DNA from: Microvirga lenta
Lineage (GTDB): Bacteria > Pseudomonadota > Alphaproteobacteria > Rhizobiales > Beijerinckiaceae
Direction: 5' to 3'
Assembly: GCF_020532555.1 (NCBI RefSeq)
Contig: NZ_JAJBBR010000008.1
Location: 248,001-312,000, forward strand
DNA: 64,000 nucleotides
Under the pieces are notes generated by a model. The model was not told the origin of the DNA. It saw only the letters and a list, made by a program, of their open reading frames with translations, and did no database searches. A program made the translations under genes and the position numbers. Of the stretch, positions 30,535 to 40,982 are shown piece after piece. Positions within the stretch are counted from its first letter, which is position 1. The number at the start of each line of letters is the position of its first letter.

Positions 30535-32034
30535 ATGGACATCGCCCGGCCCAAATACGCCGATTCGCCCGCCCTCGCGCAGCTCGTCAGCGACGCGACG
30601 GCGGCCGCCTCCCGCCCGGATGCGGGCGGGCTGGCCGAAGCGGCCCTCGAGAAGGCGATCCAGCTTTCCGTCGACGCCAAGGTCGAAGCCCGCCTCTCCG
30701 TGATCCTCGAAGGCATCGGCGACGCCTTCTATTCCCTCGATGGCGACTGGCGCTTCACCTACATCAACCGCGCCGCCGAGACGTTCTACGGCATGCCGCG
30801 GGACGAGATGCTGGGCCGGGTGATCTGGGATCTCTTCCCCTGGTCTGAAGGCACGGAGCTTCGTGCCCGCTACGAGGAGGTGTTCCGCACCGGCCGGCCG
30901 GTCGCGTTCGAGGGCAAGGCCGTCAGCGCGCCCGACCGCTTCGTGGAATTCCACGTCTTTCCCTACGATGGCGGCCTCGCGGTCAGCTTCCGCGACTGGA
31001 CCGAACGGCGGCGGGCCGAGGAGGAACTGCGCGAAACCCAGGCGCGCCTGAGCGCGCTCGCCGACAACCTGCCCGTCGGCATGGTCTACCAGATGCTGGA
31101 GAGCGACAATTTCTTCGCGCGCAAGTTCATCTACCTGTCGGCGACCTGCGAACGGCTCAACGGCATTCCCGCCGAGGAGGCGCTGAAGAACCCGTTCCTG
31201 CTCTACGAGCTTCTCCTGCCGGAACACCGCCAGCGCATGTTCGAGAAGCAGGTCGAGTCCTTCCACAAGCGCCAGCCCTTCGACATCGAGGTCGCCCTGC
31301 GCCATGCGCAGACGGGCGAGACCCGCTGGCAGCGCATCGTCGCCACGCCGCGCGAGCTGCCGAGCGGCGCCGTCGTGTGGGACGGAATCCAGATCGACAT
31401 CACCGACCACAAGCGGGCCGAGGAGCACCTGCAGCTTCTCGTCAACGAGCTGAACCACCGGGTGAAGAACACCCTCGCCATCGTCCAGTCCCTCTCCTCG
31501 CAGAGCTTCTCCAGAATCGGCGCTCCCGGGGACGAGGGCGGCGCCTCCGCCCGCAGCGCCTTCGAGGCGCGGCTCTTCGCCCTGGCGCGCGGGCACGACG
31601 TCCTGACCCGCGAGAACTGGGAGGGCGCGAGCCTGCGCACGGTTCTCGACGAGGCCTTCGCGGCCTATCGCGAGCGCCCGGAAGGCTGCGACCTCTTCCG
31701 CATCTCCGGGGAGGACCTGCGGGTGACCCCCGCCATGGCCCTGAGCCTGTCGATGGCCCTGCACGAGCTGTGCACCAACGCGCTGAAATACGGCGCCCTC
31801 GCGGCGCCCGGCGGCCGGGTCTCGGTCTCCTGGGAAACGCCGTCCGGCCCGGAGGGAACCCGTCTGGTGATGCGCTGGGAGGAAAGCGGCGGCCCGCCCG
31901 TGGCGCCGCCGGCCCGGAAGGGGTTCGGCTCCCGCCTGATCGAAGGGGGCCTGGCGCGGGAGCTGAACGGCTCCGTCCGGCTGGAATTCGCCCCCGGCGG
32001 CGTGGTCTGCACGATCGACGTGCCTCTTGCTTGA
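30535..32034 (+). CDS. PAS-containing HWE-family sensor histidine kinase
   Basis: A 499-residue soluble kinase. There are two PAS domains (about 53-155 with FYSLDGDWRFTYINRAAETFYG, and about 175-290 with MVYQMLESDNFFARKFIYLS). They are followed by the HWE dimerisation motif with H308 (LLVNELNHRVKNTLAIVQSL) and an HWE ATPase (ALHELCTNALKYGALA, GFGSRLIEGGLARELNG). ATG 30535 (MDIARPKYADS) is preferred to an upstream TTG. HWE kinases are typical of Rhizobiales and often act in light or general stress signalling. No response regulator is adjacent. Confidence 0.92.
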   Translation: MDIARPKYADSPALAQLVSDATAAASRPDAGGLAEAALEKAIQLSVDAKVEARLSVILEGIGDAFYSLDGDWRFTYINRAAETFYGMPRDEMLGRVIWDLFPWSEGTELRARYEEVFRTGRPVAFEGKAVSAPDRFVEFHVFPYDGGLAVSFRDWTERRRAEEELRETQARLSALADNLPVGMVYQMLESDNFFARKFIYLSATCERLNGIPAEEALKNPFLLYELLLPEHRQRMFEKQVESFHKRQPFDIEVALRHAQTGETRWQRIVATPRELPSGAVVWDGIQIDITDHKRAEEHLQLLVNELNHRVKNTLAIVQSLSSQSFSRIGAPGDEGGASARSAFEARLFALARGHDVLTRENWEGASLRTVLDEAFAAYRERPEGCDLFRISGEDLRVTPAMALSLSMALHELCTNALKYGALAAPGGRVSVSWETPSGPEGTRLVMRWEESGGPPVAPPARKGFGSRLIEGGLARELNGSVRLEFAPGGVVCTIDVPLA

Positions 32035-32128
32035 GCAAATCCCCGTGAGATCTCCTCAGGCATCTCAGCCATTGGTCGATAGTATGACGAAAGCTCCTTG
32101 CTAGGGTGGTGGGATTTGGTGTCAATAA

Positions 32129-33262
<1,134 letters not shown>

Positions 33263-33283
33263 GGCGTCGTCTTCACGATCTCG

Positions 33284-33312
33284 ACAAAGGGCGATCCACG
33301 GATCGCCCTTTT
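33284..33312 (+). terminator. Intrinsic terminator after the TRAP binding protein
   Basis: AAAGGGCGATCC-ac-GGATCGCCCTTT followed by TTT. A perfect 12-bp stem. Confidence 0.93.
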
Positions 33313-33418
33313 TTGTTGCGACGTTACGTCCTTCCCGGCATCAAGGAACGATTCCCATATGAGGTGGCCCGCGGGGGCCTCCCGCCCGCGCCTATCGGCC
33401 GGAAGGAAAGACGAAGAC

Positions 33419-34042
33419 ATGATCTGGACGCTGCGCATCACATTCCTGCTCTTCATCGCCTGGATCGTCTTTCTCGTCTCGCCCTTCGTGGCCCTGTACG
33501 ACCTCTCCCGGGCCGTGGAGGCGAAGGACGTCGATACCATCACGGAGCGGGTGAATTTCCGCGCCTTGCGGATCTCGCTCTCGCGCCAGATCGCCAGCGA
33601 GTTCCTGAAGACCCGCGACGGCAAGGAGGAGCTCGGCGGCCTCGACCCCCGCGCCGCGGCCAATGCCGGCGCGGTCATGGTCAATCCGCTGGTGGAGCAG
33701 CTCGTCACGCCGCAGGCCCTGATCGACCTGCTCGAGGACGGCTGGCCCCAGGCGGCGGCGGGCAGCCGCCGCGGCGGCGCTGCCGCGCCCGCGGTCTCGC
33801 CGATCAGCTTCGACATCGGGTCCCTGGGACAGGCCCTCAAGCTGTTCTTCACCTCGGAAGGCCAGGGCTTCAGGAGCGTGACCGTGCCCGTTCCGGTCGA
33901 CGAGCCGCGGGACAAGCAGTTCAGGCTCACCCTTCGCCTCAGCGGGATGACCTGGCGCCTGACGGGCGTCGAGCTGCCCCAGGCCCTGCGCCAGGAGCTG
34001 ATCCGGCGCGCCCCCAAGGCGACCACCTTGAACATTCCCTGA
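33419..34042 (+). CDS. DUF2939 membrane-anchored protein
   Basis: A 207-residue protein with an N-terminal membrane anchor (about 4-26, TLRITFLLFIAWIVFLVSPF). It then has the DUF2939 pattern YDLSRAVEAKDVDTITERVNFRALRISLSRQIASEF, and a C-terminal LRLSGMTWRLTGVELP block. ATG 33419 has GGAAGGAAAG upstream. DUF2939 proteins are probable periplasmic proteins of unknown role. It is monocistronic between two terminators. Confidence 0.85.
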   Translation: MIWTLRITFLLFIAWIVFLVSPFVALYDLSRAVEAKDVDTITERVNFRALRISLSRQIASEFLKTRDGKEELGGLDPRAAANAGAVMVNPLVEQLVTPQALIDLLEDGWPQAAAGSRRGGAAAPAVSPISFDIGSLGQALKLFFTSEGQGFRSVTVPVPVDEPRDKQFRLTLRLSGMTWRLTGVELPQALRQELIRRAPKATTLNIP

Positions 34043-34087
34043 CCGGATCCGCACGATCCGCACGATCCGCCAGTCACGGCCAGAAAA

Positions 34088-34121
34088 AACCCGCCCGGGC
34101 AAGCTCGGGCGGGTTCTTTTT
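34088..34121 (+). terminator. Intrinsic terminator after DUF2939
   Basis: AACCCGCCCG-ggcaagct-CGGGCGGGTT followed by CTTTTT. AAAAAA on the other side makes it usable in both directions. Confidence 0.92.
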
Positions 34122-34196
34122 CAAATGCTACGCAACTTTCAAGTCATGCAGTACAAATAAATACTTCAATAAAAACCAGGAAAACAATGCCCTTCG

Positions 34197-34277
34197 TCAG
34201 CCGTTCACAAGCAACCAACCCACCGTAGCCAAGGGGAATACCGTTCCCAACAGAAAACAGATTACGCTCGATGTCAT
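34197..34277 (-). CDS. 26-residue membrane micropeptide
   Basis: MTSSVICFLLGTVFPLATVGWLLVNG, given here as MTSSVICFLLGTVF then PLATVGWLLVNG, is almost entirely one membrane helix. The ATG at 34277 has GGAGGG (34285-34290) with ideal 7-nt spacing. The surroundings (34122-34463) hold no other gene on either strand. No family is recognised. The strong ribosome site and the membrane pattern argue that it is translated. Confidence 0.55.
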   Translation of the reverse strand: MTSSVICFLLGTVFPLATVGWLLVNG

Positions 34278-34463
34278 AGGAGAACCCTCCTTCATCGGAT
34301 CAACCTCCGGAAAAAGGAACCGTTCCCTAATTTTTTCACTCACCGAGGAGTGAATACTTTTTCGCCGCGAGCCGGCACGCGGCGCCGCCACGCCCGGGTT
34401 TTCACTTTCCAAGGAACCAAGCTTCACCGTTTCCATTGTCCAGCGGAGACGTGAGGTGCGACG

Positions 34464-35537
34464 ATGAACGAGCAAGGCGGCTCATCGAGGGGCCTGATCA
34501 GCGATGCGGAATTCATCCGCAAGTGCCTGATCGTTCTGGGAATCGTCCTGCTCACCCTGGTCCTGTGGAGCCTGTCGAGCGTCCTGCTCCTGGGCTTCGG
34601 GGCCATTCTGGTCGCCATCATCTTCCATTCCGCCGCCGAGGGGCTCGTGCGCTACCTGCGCGTGCCGGAGCGCTGGAGCCTTGCCCTGGCCAGCCTCCTC
34701 ATCCTGGGCCTCTTCGTCGGGCTGGCGATCCTGTTCGGAACCCAGCTCCGGTCGCAGCTGACCAACGTCATCGAGCAGTTGCCCAGGGCCCTCGACAATT
34801 TCGGCCGGGCCATCGGCGTGGGGGCGGTCAGCGACGATCTCAGCAACATCATCGATTCCCAAAGCGCCGGCGGGCTCGCCAGCCGCCTGGCCGGTATCGG
34901 GGGAACCATCCTGGGCGGCCTGGCCGACTTCCTCCTGGTGATCGTCGCGGGCCTCTACATCGCCGCCTCGCCCAAGACCTACGTGGACGGGCTGGTCAAG
35001 CTGTTCCCCGTGAAGCACCACGAACGGGTGAGAGGCTCGCTCCACGCCTCGGGCGAGGCGCTGAAGCTCTGGCTGCTGTCCCAGCTCATCGCCATGGTGT
35101 GCGTCGGCGTGCTGTCGACCCTCGCCTACTGGATGATCGGCCTGCCCTATTTCTACGCCCTCGGCCTCATCGCGGGGCTGGTGGACTTCATCCCGTTCCT
35201 CGGCCCGATCCTGGGCGCCCTGCCGGCCGTCATGATCGCCTTCACGCTCGAGGGCAACGCGGCCCTGTGGACCATCGTGGCGGTGCTGGCGATCCAGCAG
35301 ATCGAGGGCAACATCATCTTCCCCCTGGTGGCGCGCAAGGTGGTCACGATCCCGGCGGCGCTCGCCCTCTTCGCCATCGTGGCCGGAGGCATCCTGTTCG
35401 GCAGCTTCGGCCTGATCTTCGGCTTCCCGCTCGCCGTGGTCACCTACGTGCTCGTGAAGAAGCTCTATGTCCGGGAGACCCTGGGCGAGGACACGCCGAT
35501 CCCGGGCGAGGACGAGACCGCCGACAAGCCGTCGTGA
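34464..35537 (+). CDS. AI-2E family transporter (PF01594-type permease)
   Basis: A 357-residue membrane protein with about eight helices: the N-terminal pair (CLIVLGIVLLTLVLWSL, VLLLGFGAILVAIIFHSA), a central pair flanking a soluble region (NVIEQLPRALDNFGRAIG), and the C-terminal bundle with the family signature ALGLIAGLVDFIPFLGPILGALP and AIQQIEGNIIFPLVARKVV. ATG 34464 follows GTGAGG. The family includes Na+/H+ antiporters and TqsA-like exporters, so the name does not fix a substrate. Confidence 0.9.
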   Translation: MNEQGGSSRGLISDAEFIRKCLIVLGIVLLTLVLWSLSSVLLLGFGAILVAIIFHSAAEGLVRYLRVPERWSLALASLLILGLFVGLAILFGTQLRSQLTNVIEQLPRALDNFGRAIGVGAVSDDLSNIIDSQSAGGLASRLAGIGGTILGGLADFLLVIVAGLYIAASPKTYVDGLVKLFPVKHHERVRGSLHASGEALKLWLLSQLIAMVCVGVLSTLAYWMIGLPYFYALGLIAGLVDFIPFLGPILGALPAVMIAFTLEGNAALWTIVAVLAIQQIEGNIIFPLVARKVVTIPAALALFAIVAGGILFGSFGLIFGFPLAVVTYVLVKKLYVRETLGEDTPIPGEDETADKPS

Positions 35538-35569
35538 CCGGCGGCCCGAGCCTCGCGAACCCATGGAAA

Positions 35570-35599
35570 AGGGGTTCTGCGCTGGGACTCAGAACCCCT
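35570..35599 (+). terminator. Stem-loop after the AI-2E family gene
   Basis: AGGGGTTCTG-cgctgggact-CAGAACCCCT, a perfect 10-bp stem 32 bp past the stop. No T run follows, so it may be a Rho-linked or processing site. I see nothing else in the rest of 35538-35803. Confidence 0.5.
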
Positions 35600-35803
35600 C
35601 CGTGACGATGTCGTCATGCGCCAATGGCGAGAATCCGGCAGAAGCCGGCAAGTATAAGACGGATTTTATGTCCTGTTCCGGTCACAAGCGCAGCTGTTTC
35701 GCTGCAGCCTCAGGTCGACCTCAAGCATTCCTCTGCGGCGGCGTCATTATCTTAGCCTCCAGCATCGAAGAGACCGGGATTCTGGGCGCGATCGTCAGGG
35801 GCG

Positions 35804-36307
35804 TCAAGCCGGATTTTCTTGCGGCCAGTCGGTGATCCGCTCCAGCAATTCACGAATGGTGAAGTCTTCCTCGGGTCCGGCCACGCGGTCGCGGACCGAG
35901 ATCCCGGCCGCATGGACCGTCTCCGCATCCCCGGACACCAGGGGGTGCCACCAATAGAGGTCGTGCCCCTCCGCCACGAGCCTGTACGCGCAGGTCTCCG
36001 GCAGCCAGGACAGGCCGCGCACGGCATTGGGGGTCAGGCGCACGCAATCCGCCACCTTGGCCTGCCGGTTGGGATAGTCCCGGCAGCGGCAGGCTTGGTC
36101 GTCCAGAAGGGTGCAGCCGACATCCGTGTAGAGGACATCCCCCGTATCCTCGTCCTCCAGCTTGACCAGACAGCAGCGGCCGCAGCCGTCGCAGAGGCTT
36201 TCCCACTCGTCCGGGGTCAGGCTCTCGAGGGTCTTGGCGCGCCAGAAGGGCAGCTCGTCCGGACGGTCTTCCGGAAGGGGGGCGGCGGGGGACGTTGCGT
36301 GTGTCAT
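35804..36307 (-). CDS. YcgN-family cysteine cluster protein (UPF0260)
   Basis: A 167-residue protein with the cysteine cluster [39 protein letters not shown] and VADCVRL, followed by [10 protein letters not shown]. The conserved cysteines suggest a metal or Fe-S site. ATG 36307 gives [27 protein letters not shown], the usual YcgN N-terminus. The gene is widespread in alphaproteobacteria and is divergent from the penicillin-binding protein gene. Its molecular function is not established. Confidence 0.9.
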   Translation of the reverse strand: MTHATSPAAPLPEDRPDELPFWRAKTLESLTPDEWESLCDGCGRCCLVKLEDEDTGDVLYTDVGCTLLDDQACRCRDYPNRQAKVADCVRLTPNAVRGLSWLPETCAYRLVAEGHDLYWWHPLVSGDAETVHAAGISVRDRVAGPEEDFTIRELLERITDWPQENPA

Positions 36308-36542
36308 AGGGGGAGCCTTGGCGCCTCCTTTGCGGCGGTTTGAGGGAAGTCGCGAGGATGTGAGGTGCGGCTTTGTTGGCTCTGTCCCGTTTTCGCCCGG
36401 AAGAGGTAGAACCGTTTGAACCGATAAACCTGTTTGTGAGTTGTTGATAGAAGGTTTCGGCAGCTCGGAAGCGTTGCCGTAACGAAATTCAACAATCATA
36501 TAAGCAGGCACAAGGTTGCCTGACCTGCCCCGAAGGACCGCC

Positions 36543-38759
36543 GTGCGCCCTCAACCCACTCCCCCCCTGTCAACCCGTCTCAAGCGCGCGGCTCTGGCAT
36601 TCGACGCATGGCTCAACTCGTTCCTGTTCCAGAGCGGTCGGGGACTGGCAGGCGCCTGGGATGCCTATTCCGAAAAGGCCAAGTGCCTGAGATTCCGCGG
36701 CGTTCCGCGCGTCGCCCTCGACCTCGCCAGCGAGGCGACGACGCTCGGCCTGGTCGGCGGCGTGGTGATGCTCGCCCTCGCGCTTCCGGCCTTCCGGGAG
36801 ACGGAGGACGACTGGCTGAAGACCCAGGACCTCGCCGTCACCTTCCTGGACCGGTACGGGCAGGAAATCGGGCGCCGGGGCCTGAACCTGGACGATTCGT
36901 ACAAGCTCGAAGACTTTCCGGACTACATGATCAAGGCCGCCCTGGCGACCGAGGACCGGCGTTTCTACGAGCACTGGGGCATCGACCCGATCGGCACCTT
37001 CCGGGCCCTCGTGGTCAACGCGCAGGGCGGCGGCGTGGTGCAGGGCGGCTCCTCGATCACGCAGCAGCTCGCCAAGAACCTGTTCCTCACCAACGAACGC
37101 TCCCTCGAACGCAAGATCAAGGAAGCCTTCCTGGCCGTGTGGCTGGAATTCCACCTGACCAAGGACGAGATCCTCAAGCTCTATCTCGACCGCGCCTATA
37201 TGGGCGGCGGCGCCCACGGCATCGTGGCCGCGGCGGAGTACTATTTCGGCAAGTCGGCCAAGGACCTGACCCTCGCCGAGTCGGCCATGCTGGCCGGCCT
37301 GTTCAAGGCGCCGACCAAATATGCGCCGCACGTGAACCTGCCGGCGGCCCGCGCCCGCGCCAACGAGGTCCTGCGCAACATGGTCGAGGCCGGCTTCCTG
37401 ACGGAGGGCCAGATCCAGATCGCGCGGCGCAACCCGGCGACCCCGGTCAACCGCAGCCGCGAGACCACCCCCGACTACTATCTCGACTGGGCCTTCGACC
37501 AGGTGAAGCGCCTCGCCGCCGACAAGAAGCTCGGCAGCGAGCGGGTGCTGATCGTGAAGACCCCGCTCGACACCGCGCTCCAGCAGCATGCGGAGCAGAC
37601 CCTGGAGAACATGCTCCGCCAGCACGGCCGCCAGTACAAGGTGGGCCAGGGCGCCATGGTGGTGATGGACGTGGACGGCGCCGTCAGGGCCATCGTGGGC
37701 GGCCGGGATTACGGCCAGAGCCAGTTCAACCGCGCCGTCGGGGCGCTGCGCCAGCCGGGCTCGTCGTTCAAGCCCTTCGTCTACGCGGCCGCCATGACGG
37801 TGAACCCGAAGCTGCGGCCCAACTCGAACGTGGTCGACCAGCCCATCTGCCTGGGCAACTGGTGCCCGCAGAACTACGGCCGCAAGTTCTCCGGCAGCAT
37901 GTCGCTCACCTCCGCCATCGCGCGCTCGATCAACTCGATCCCGGTGCGGATGTCGCTCGAGATCGGCAAGGGCAACGCCAAGGCCGGCCGCGCGGTCATC
38001 ATCGACACCGCGAAGCGCATGGGCCTGACCCATCCGCTGACGGATTCGAGCTCGCTGCCCATCGGCGCGGCCGAGGCGACCGTCATCGACATGGCCGCCT
38101 CCTACGCGGTCTTCGCCAACGGCGGACGGCGGGCCGATCCCTACGCCGCCTGGGAGGTGCGCAGCTCCTCCGGCGAGATCATCTACCGCCACGACCGCGA
38201 CACGGAGCCCAAGCAGGTTCTCGAACCCCGCGTCGTGAACGACATGAACTTCATGTTGAGCAAGGTGGTGGAGGAAGGCACCGGCAGGCGCGCCGCCCTC
38301 GACGGGATCAAGGTCGCCGGCAAGACCGGCACGACCAACGCCTATCGCGACGCCTGGTTCGTCGGCTACACGGGCAATCTCAGCGCGGCGGTCTGGTACG
38401 GCAACGACGATCACAGCACCATGAACGACATGACCGGCGGCAGCCTTCCGGCCATGACCTGGAAGGAAGTGATGACCGTCGCGCACCAGAACCTGGAGAT
38501 CCGGCCGATGCCGGGCCTCGAGCCGGAGAGCGCCCGCGTCGCCTCGAAGGGCGGCTCCGCCACGGATCAGCAGGCCGCGCCTCCCGCCTATCTGGCAGGC
38601 ACCCTGTCCCGTCAGTCCTACGAGGTGCTGGGCAACATCGGCAACCTGTTCCAGTCGGTGGAGCGCGCGGCCGCCCCGGCGGCTCCGGCGGGTGCCCAGA
38701 GCCAGGCGGCATCCACAGGGAACACGACCCGCGTCGCCCGTCAGGTCACCGTCCCCTAG
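36543..38759 (+). CDS. Class A penicillin-binding protein 1A
   Basis: A 738-residue bifunctional peptidoglycan synthase. One N-terminal membrane helix (about 65-85) precedes the GT51 glycosyltransferase domain ([41 protein letters not shown]). The transpeptidase domain follows with SxxK in PGSSFKPF, SxN in ARSINSIP and KTGT in [12 protein letters not shown] chose GTG 36543, which has GAAGGA 5 nt upstream. A TTG at 36516 is the alternative. It sits divergently to YcgN, and its C-terminal tail is Ala/Pro-rich. Confidence 0.95.
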   Translation: MRPQPTPPLSTRLKRAALAFDAWLNSFLFQSGRGLAGAWDAYSEKAKCLRFRGVPRVALDLASEATTLGLVGGVVMLALALPAFRETEDDWLKTQDLAVTFLDRYGQEIGRRGLNLDDSYKLEDFPDYMIKAALATEDRRFYEHWGIDPIGTFRALVVNAQGGGVVQGGSSITQQLAKNLFLTNERSLERKIKEAFLAVWLEFHLTKDEILKLYLDRAYMGGGAHGIVAAAEYYFGKSAKDLTLAESAMLAGLFKAPTKYAPHVNLPAARARANEVLRNMVEAGFLTEGQIQIARRNPATPVNRSRETTPDYYLDWAFDQVKRLAADKKLGSERVLIVKTPLDTALQQHAEQTLENMLRQHGRQYKVGQGAMVVMDVDGAVRAIVGGRDYGQSQFNRAVGALRQPGSSFKPFVYAAAMTVNPKLRPNSNVVDQPICLGNWCPQNYGRKFSGSMSLTSAIARSINSIPVRMSLEIGKGNAKAGRAVIIDTAKRMGLTHPLTDSSSLPIGAAEATVIDMAASYAVFANGGRRADPYAAWEVRSSSGEIIYRHDRDTEPKQVLEPRVVNDMNFMLSKVVEEGTGRRAALDGIKVAGKTGTTNAYRDAWFVGYTGNLSAAVWYGNDDHSTMNDMTGGSLPAMTWKEVMTVAHQNLEIRPMPGLEPESARVASKGGSATDQQAAPPAYLAGTLSRQSYEVLGNIGNLFQSVERAAAPAAPAGAQSQAASTGNTTRVARQVTVP

Positions 38760-38763
38760 CAGG

Positions 38764-39432
38764 ATGGAGCGCCACGCGATATTGACGAACCTCCCGGCGG
38801 GCGCTTCGGCGCGCGCCTATTCGAGCTTGCCGTTTTCCGTGACAGCCAGATTCAACCTGACCGCCCTTCTGATCGTCTATGCGCTCCTGCTCGCGCTGGG
38901 GCTCGGATTGGGCACGGCCTACTGGGCCCTGAAGGGCGATCCGCCCTTCGGTGGCGTGCGGCTGGGCCCGTGGGAGACCTGGCCCCGGCTCGGCTCGCCC
39001 CAGGCCGATCCCTACATGCGGGCGATCGTCGCCCGGCGCGGCGAGATTCCGCTGGCGACCGGCGAAGGCCTGGCCCTGACCGCGAGGGTCGACAGCGAAG
39101 GCCGCCGCCTCGACGCCGGGTGCTCCTACCGCATCGGCTCGGTGATGCCGCCGGCGCGCCTGTGGACCCTGACGCTCTACGATTCCGAGGGCCGCCTTCC
39201 CCCGTCCGAACTCGGGCGCAGCAGCTTCACCTCCGCCGAGATCGTGCGGGCTCCCGACGATACCTTCTCCATCGCGCTGTCGCGCAACCTGACCGCCGGC
39301 AACTGGCTGCAGGTTCCGGCCGGGGGGCCGTTCAGCATCGTGCTCCGCCTCTACGACATGCCCGGCGCGGCCGGCTCCAACCTGGAGGCAAGCGCCTATC
39401 CGATCATCGAGCGCGTGGGGTGCGGGTCATGA
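38764..39432 (+). CDS. DUF1214 protein
   Basis: A 222-residue protein with an N-terminal membrane anchor (about 30-53, LTALLIVYALLLALGLGLGT) and the DUF1214 fold: WETWPRLGSPQADPYMRAIVARRGEIPL, GCSYRIGSVMPPARLWTLTLYDSEG and AGNWLQVPAGGPFSIVLRLYDM. It starts 4 bp after the PBP1A stop and overlaps the DUF1254-type gene (ATGA). This paired arrangement is common in Rhizobiales. The proteins are probably periplasmic, with no established activity. Confidence 0.88.
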   Translation: MERHAILTNLPAGASARAYSSLPFSVTARFNLTALLIVYALLLALGLGLGTAYWALKGDPPFGGVRLGPWETWPRLGSPQADPYMRAIVARRGEIPLATGEGLALTARVDSEGRRLDAGCSYRIGSVMPPARLWTLTLYDSEGRLPPSELGRSSFTSAEIVRAPDDTFSIALSRNLTAGNWLQVPAGGPFSIVLRLYDMPGAAGSNLEASAYPIIERVGCGS

Positions 39433-39992
39433 AACTCCGCCACCGCTTCCTGCTCGCCACTCTCGTCGGCGTCGTGCTGGGCCTGGGCGTCCACATCGCC
39501 GCGATCATCGCCGCCCCGCGCCTTGCCGAAAACGACGCCTTCGGCAAGATCCTGCCGACCCTGGCCGCCGAGCGGGCGCAGATCGTCAGCGCCCCGGGCG
39601 GCGGCGACACCTGGCTTCCCCTGCCCGACCCGTCCGTCGCGGTCGCGGCCTGCGCGTTCGACCTGCGGACCGGCCCCATGCGCGTCGGCGCGCAGACCGG
39701 ATCGCTCTTCCTGTCGTTCTCGTTCCACACCAAGACGGGCGGCGTGTTCTTCGCGGTGACCGACCGGGCCGCCGTGCGCAACCAGCTCGAAATCGTCGTC
39801 ATGACGCCCCGGCAGCTCGACGAGGCCCGCGCGGCGGAAGACGAGAACGACCCGTCCCGCGACGTGCGCATCATCGCGCCCGAGGAACAGGGCTTCGTGG
39901 TGGTGCGCGTCGCGGCGCCGTCCCACAGCCTGCGCACCCAGGCGGAGGAATCCGCCAAGGCCGTCGCCTGCACGGTGGACGAGGAAGCCTGA
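39429..39992 (+). CDS. DUF1254-type partner protein
   Basis: A 187-residue protein with a membrane anchor (about 6-28, RFLLATLVGVVLGLGVHIAAII) and a DUF1254-like body (FGKILPTLAAERAQIVSAPGG, DPSVAVAACAFDLRTGPMRVGA, FFAVTDRAAVRNQLEIVVMTPRQ). The ATG overlaps the DUF1214 stop, and its own stop overlaps the acetyltransferase start (TGATG), so three genes form one operon with PBP1A. The function is unknown. Confidence 0.83.
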   Translation: MKLRHRFLLATLVGVVLGLGVHIAAIIAAPRLAENDAFGKILPTLAAERAQIVSAPGGGDTWLPLPDPSVAVAACAFDLRTGPMRVGAQTGSLFLSFSFHTKTGGVFFAVTDRAAVRNQLEIVVMTPRQLDEARAAEDENDPSRDVRIIAPEEQGFVVVRVAAPSHSLRTQAEESAKAVACTVDEEA

Positions 39993-40498
39993 TGCCGTGG
40001 CGTCCGATGACGTCGCCGGACCTCGATCGGGTGCAGGAGCTGGCAGACCGGATTCATGTCGATCATCCCGAGGACAGGGATGTTCTGGCCGAGCGCCTGG
40101 AGCTCTATCCCGCGGGCTGCCACGTGCTCGAGGAAGGCGGAAGCATCGTCGGCTATGCGCTCACCCATCCCTGGCGCTTCGGAGAGCCGCCGCCGCTGAA
40201 CGAGCGCCTGCGCGGGATCCCGCCGGTCCCCACCACCTATTACATCCACGACGTCGCGCTGCTGCCCGGCGGACGCGGCAAGGGACATGCGGCCGACATC
40301 GCGGAGCGCGTGGCCGAACATGCACGGTCGGAGGGCTTCACCAACATGTCGCTGGTGGCCGTGAACGGGTCTCGACGGTTTTGGGAGCGGCTGGGCTTTC
40401 GTGCGGAGGCCGTACCGGGCCTGGAGACGAAGCTGCTCAGTTACGGGTCGGACGCGACACTGATGGTGCGCGATCTGACGACGGCCGGCCGGCGCTGA
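39992..40498 (+). CDS. GNAT-family N-acetyltransferase
   Basis: A 168-residue GNAT protein. The acetyl-CoA loop is VALLPGGRGKGHAADIAERVAEHA (about 88-111), followed by NMSLVAVNGSRRFWERLGFRAEA. The N-terminal half has VQELADRIHVDHPEDRDVLAERL and IVGYALTHPWRFGEPPPLN. It overlaps the DUF1254-type gene by one base. The substrate is unknown. Confidence 0.9.
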   Translation: MPWRPMTSPDLDRVQELADRIHVDHPEDRDVLAERLELYPAGCHVLEEGGSIVGYALTHPWRFGEPPPLNERLRGIPPVPTTYYIHDVALLPGGRGKGHAADIAERVAEHARSEGFTNMSLVAVNGSRRFWERLGFRAEAVPGLETKLLSYGSDATLMVRDLTTAGRR

Positions 40499-40522
40499 AC
40501 GACGCGCGGGCCCGATCTTGGA

Positions 40523-40729
40523 TCAGAAGCGGCGGCGACGGCCCGGGCCGTCCGACGCGAAGGGCTTCGAGGGACCCGGATTGGGAGAAGGCCGCTCGTA
40601 CCGCACGCCGGTGAAGAGCAGGATCTCGCCCCTCGGCTCGTCGGGAGAAAGGTGCGGACGCAACGGCCGCGAGGCGGCATCGGGAAAATCGATCACCACA
40701 CCGGGCGATCTTATCGAGACCTCACGCAT
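40523..40729 (-). CDS. Small conserved Rhizobiales protein
   Basis: A 68-residue protein (MREVSIRSPGVVIDFPDAAS, then DEPRGEILLFTGVRYER) with a Pro/Lys-rich end. The GEILLFTGVRYER motif is one I associate with a small conserved rhizobial family of unknown function. ATG 40729 has GGAGG 7 nt upstream. It is convergent with the acetyltransferase. Confidence 0.7.
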   Translation of the reverse strand: MREVSIRSPGVVIDFPDAASRPLRPHLSPDEPRGEILLFTGVRYERPSPNPGPSKPFASDGPGRRRRF

Positions 40730-40919
40730 CGGATATCCTCCCTTCACCGGGACAAAGCTGCTTCGACCGACCTCAACAAAATAGCCCTATGGTTAACAGA
40801 CGGTTTCCGGGAAGGCGGGCTTTGCTTCAAAAACCTTGCTCGGACACAAAACCAACAACTACGGCTGCGCTTCTGTTCCATGCGCGCCCGATCACATCCT
40901 CTCCATCTGGAGGGGCTGG

Positions 40920-40934
40920 TTAAAGATGCGCTAA
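40920..40934 (+). promoter_or_regulatory. CtrA-like site upstream of the DUF2336 gene
   Basis: TTAA-N7-CTAA, one base from the CtrA consensus TTAA-N7-TTAA, 48 bp before the ATG. A similar site lies before the DivJ/PleC-like kinase at 45412-45426. Confidence 0.35.
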
Positions 40935-40982
40935 CGGACATTCTCTAAGCTTCCGGCTCAGTTGCGTGAGTAGAGTTGAGTG

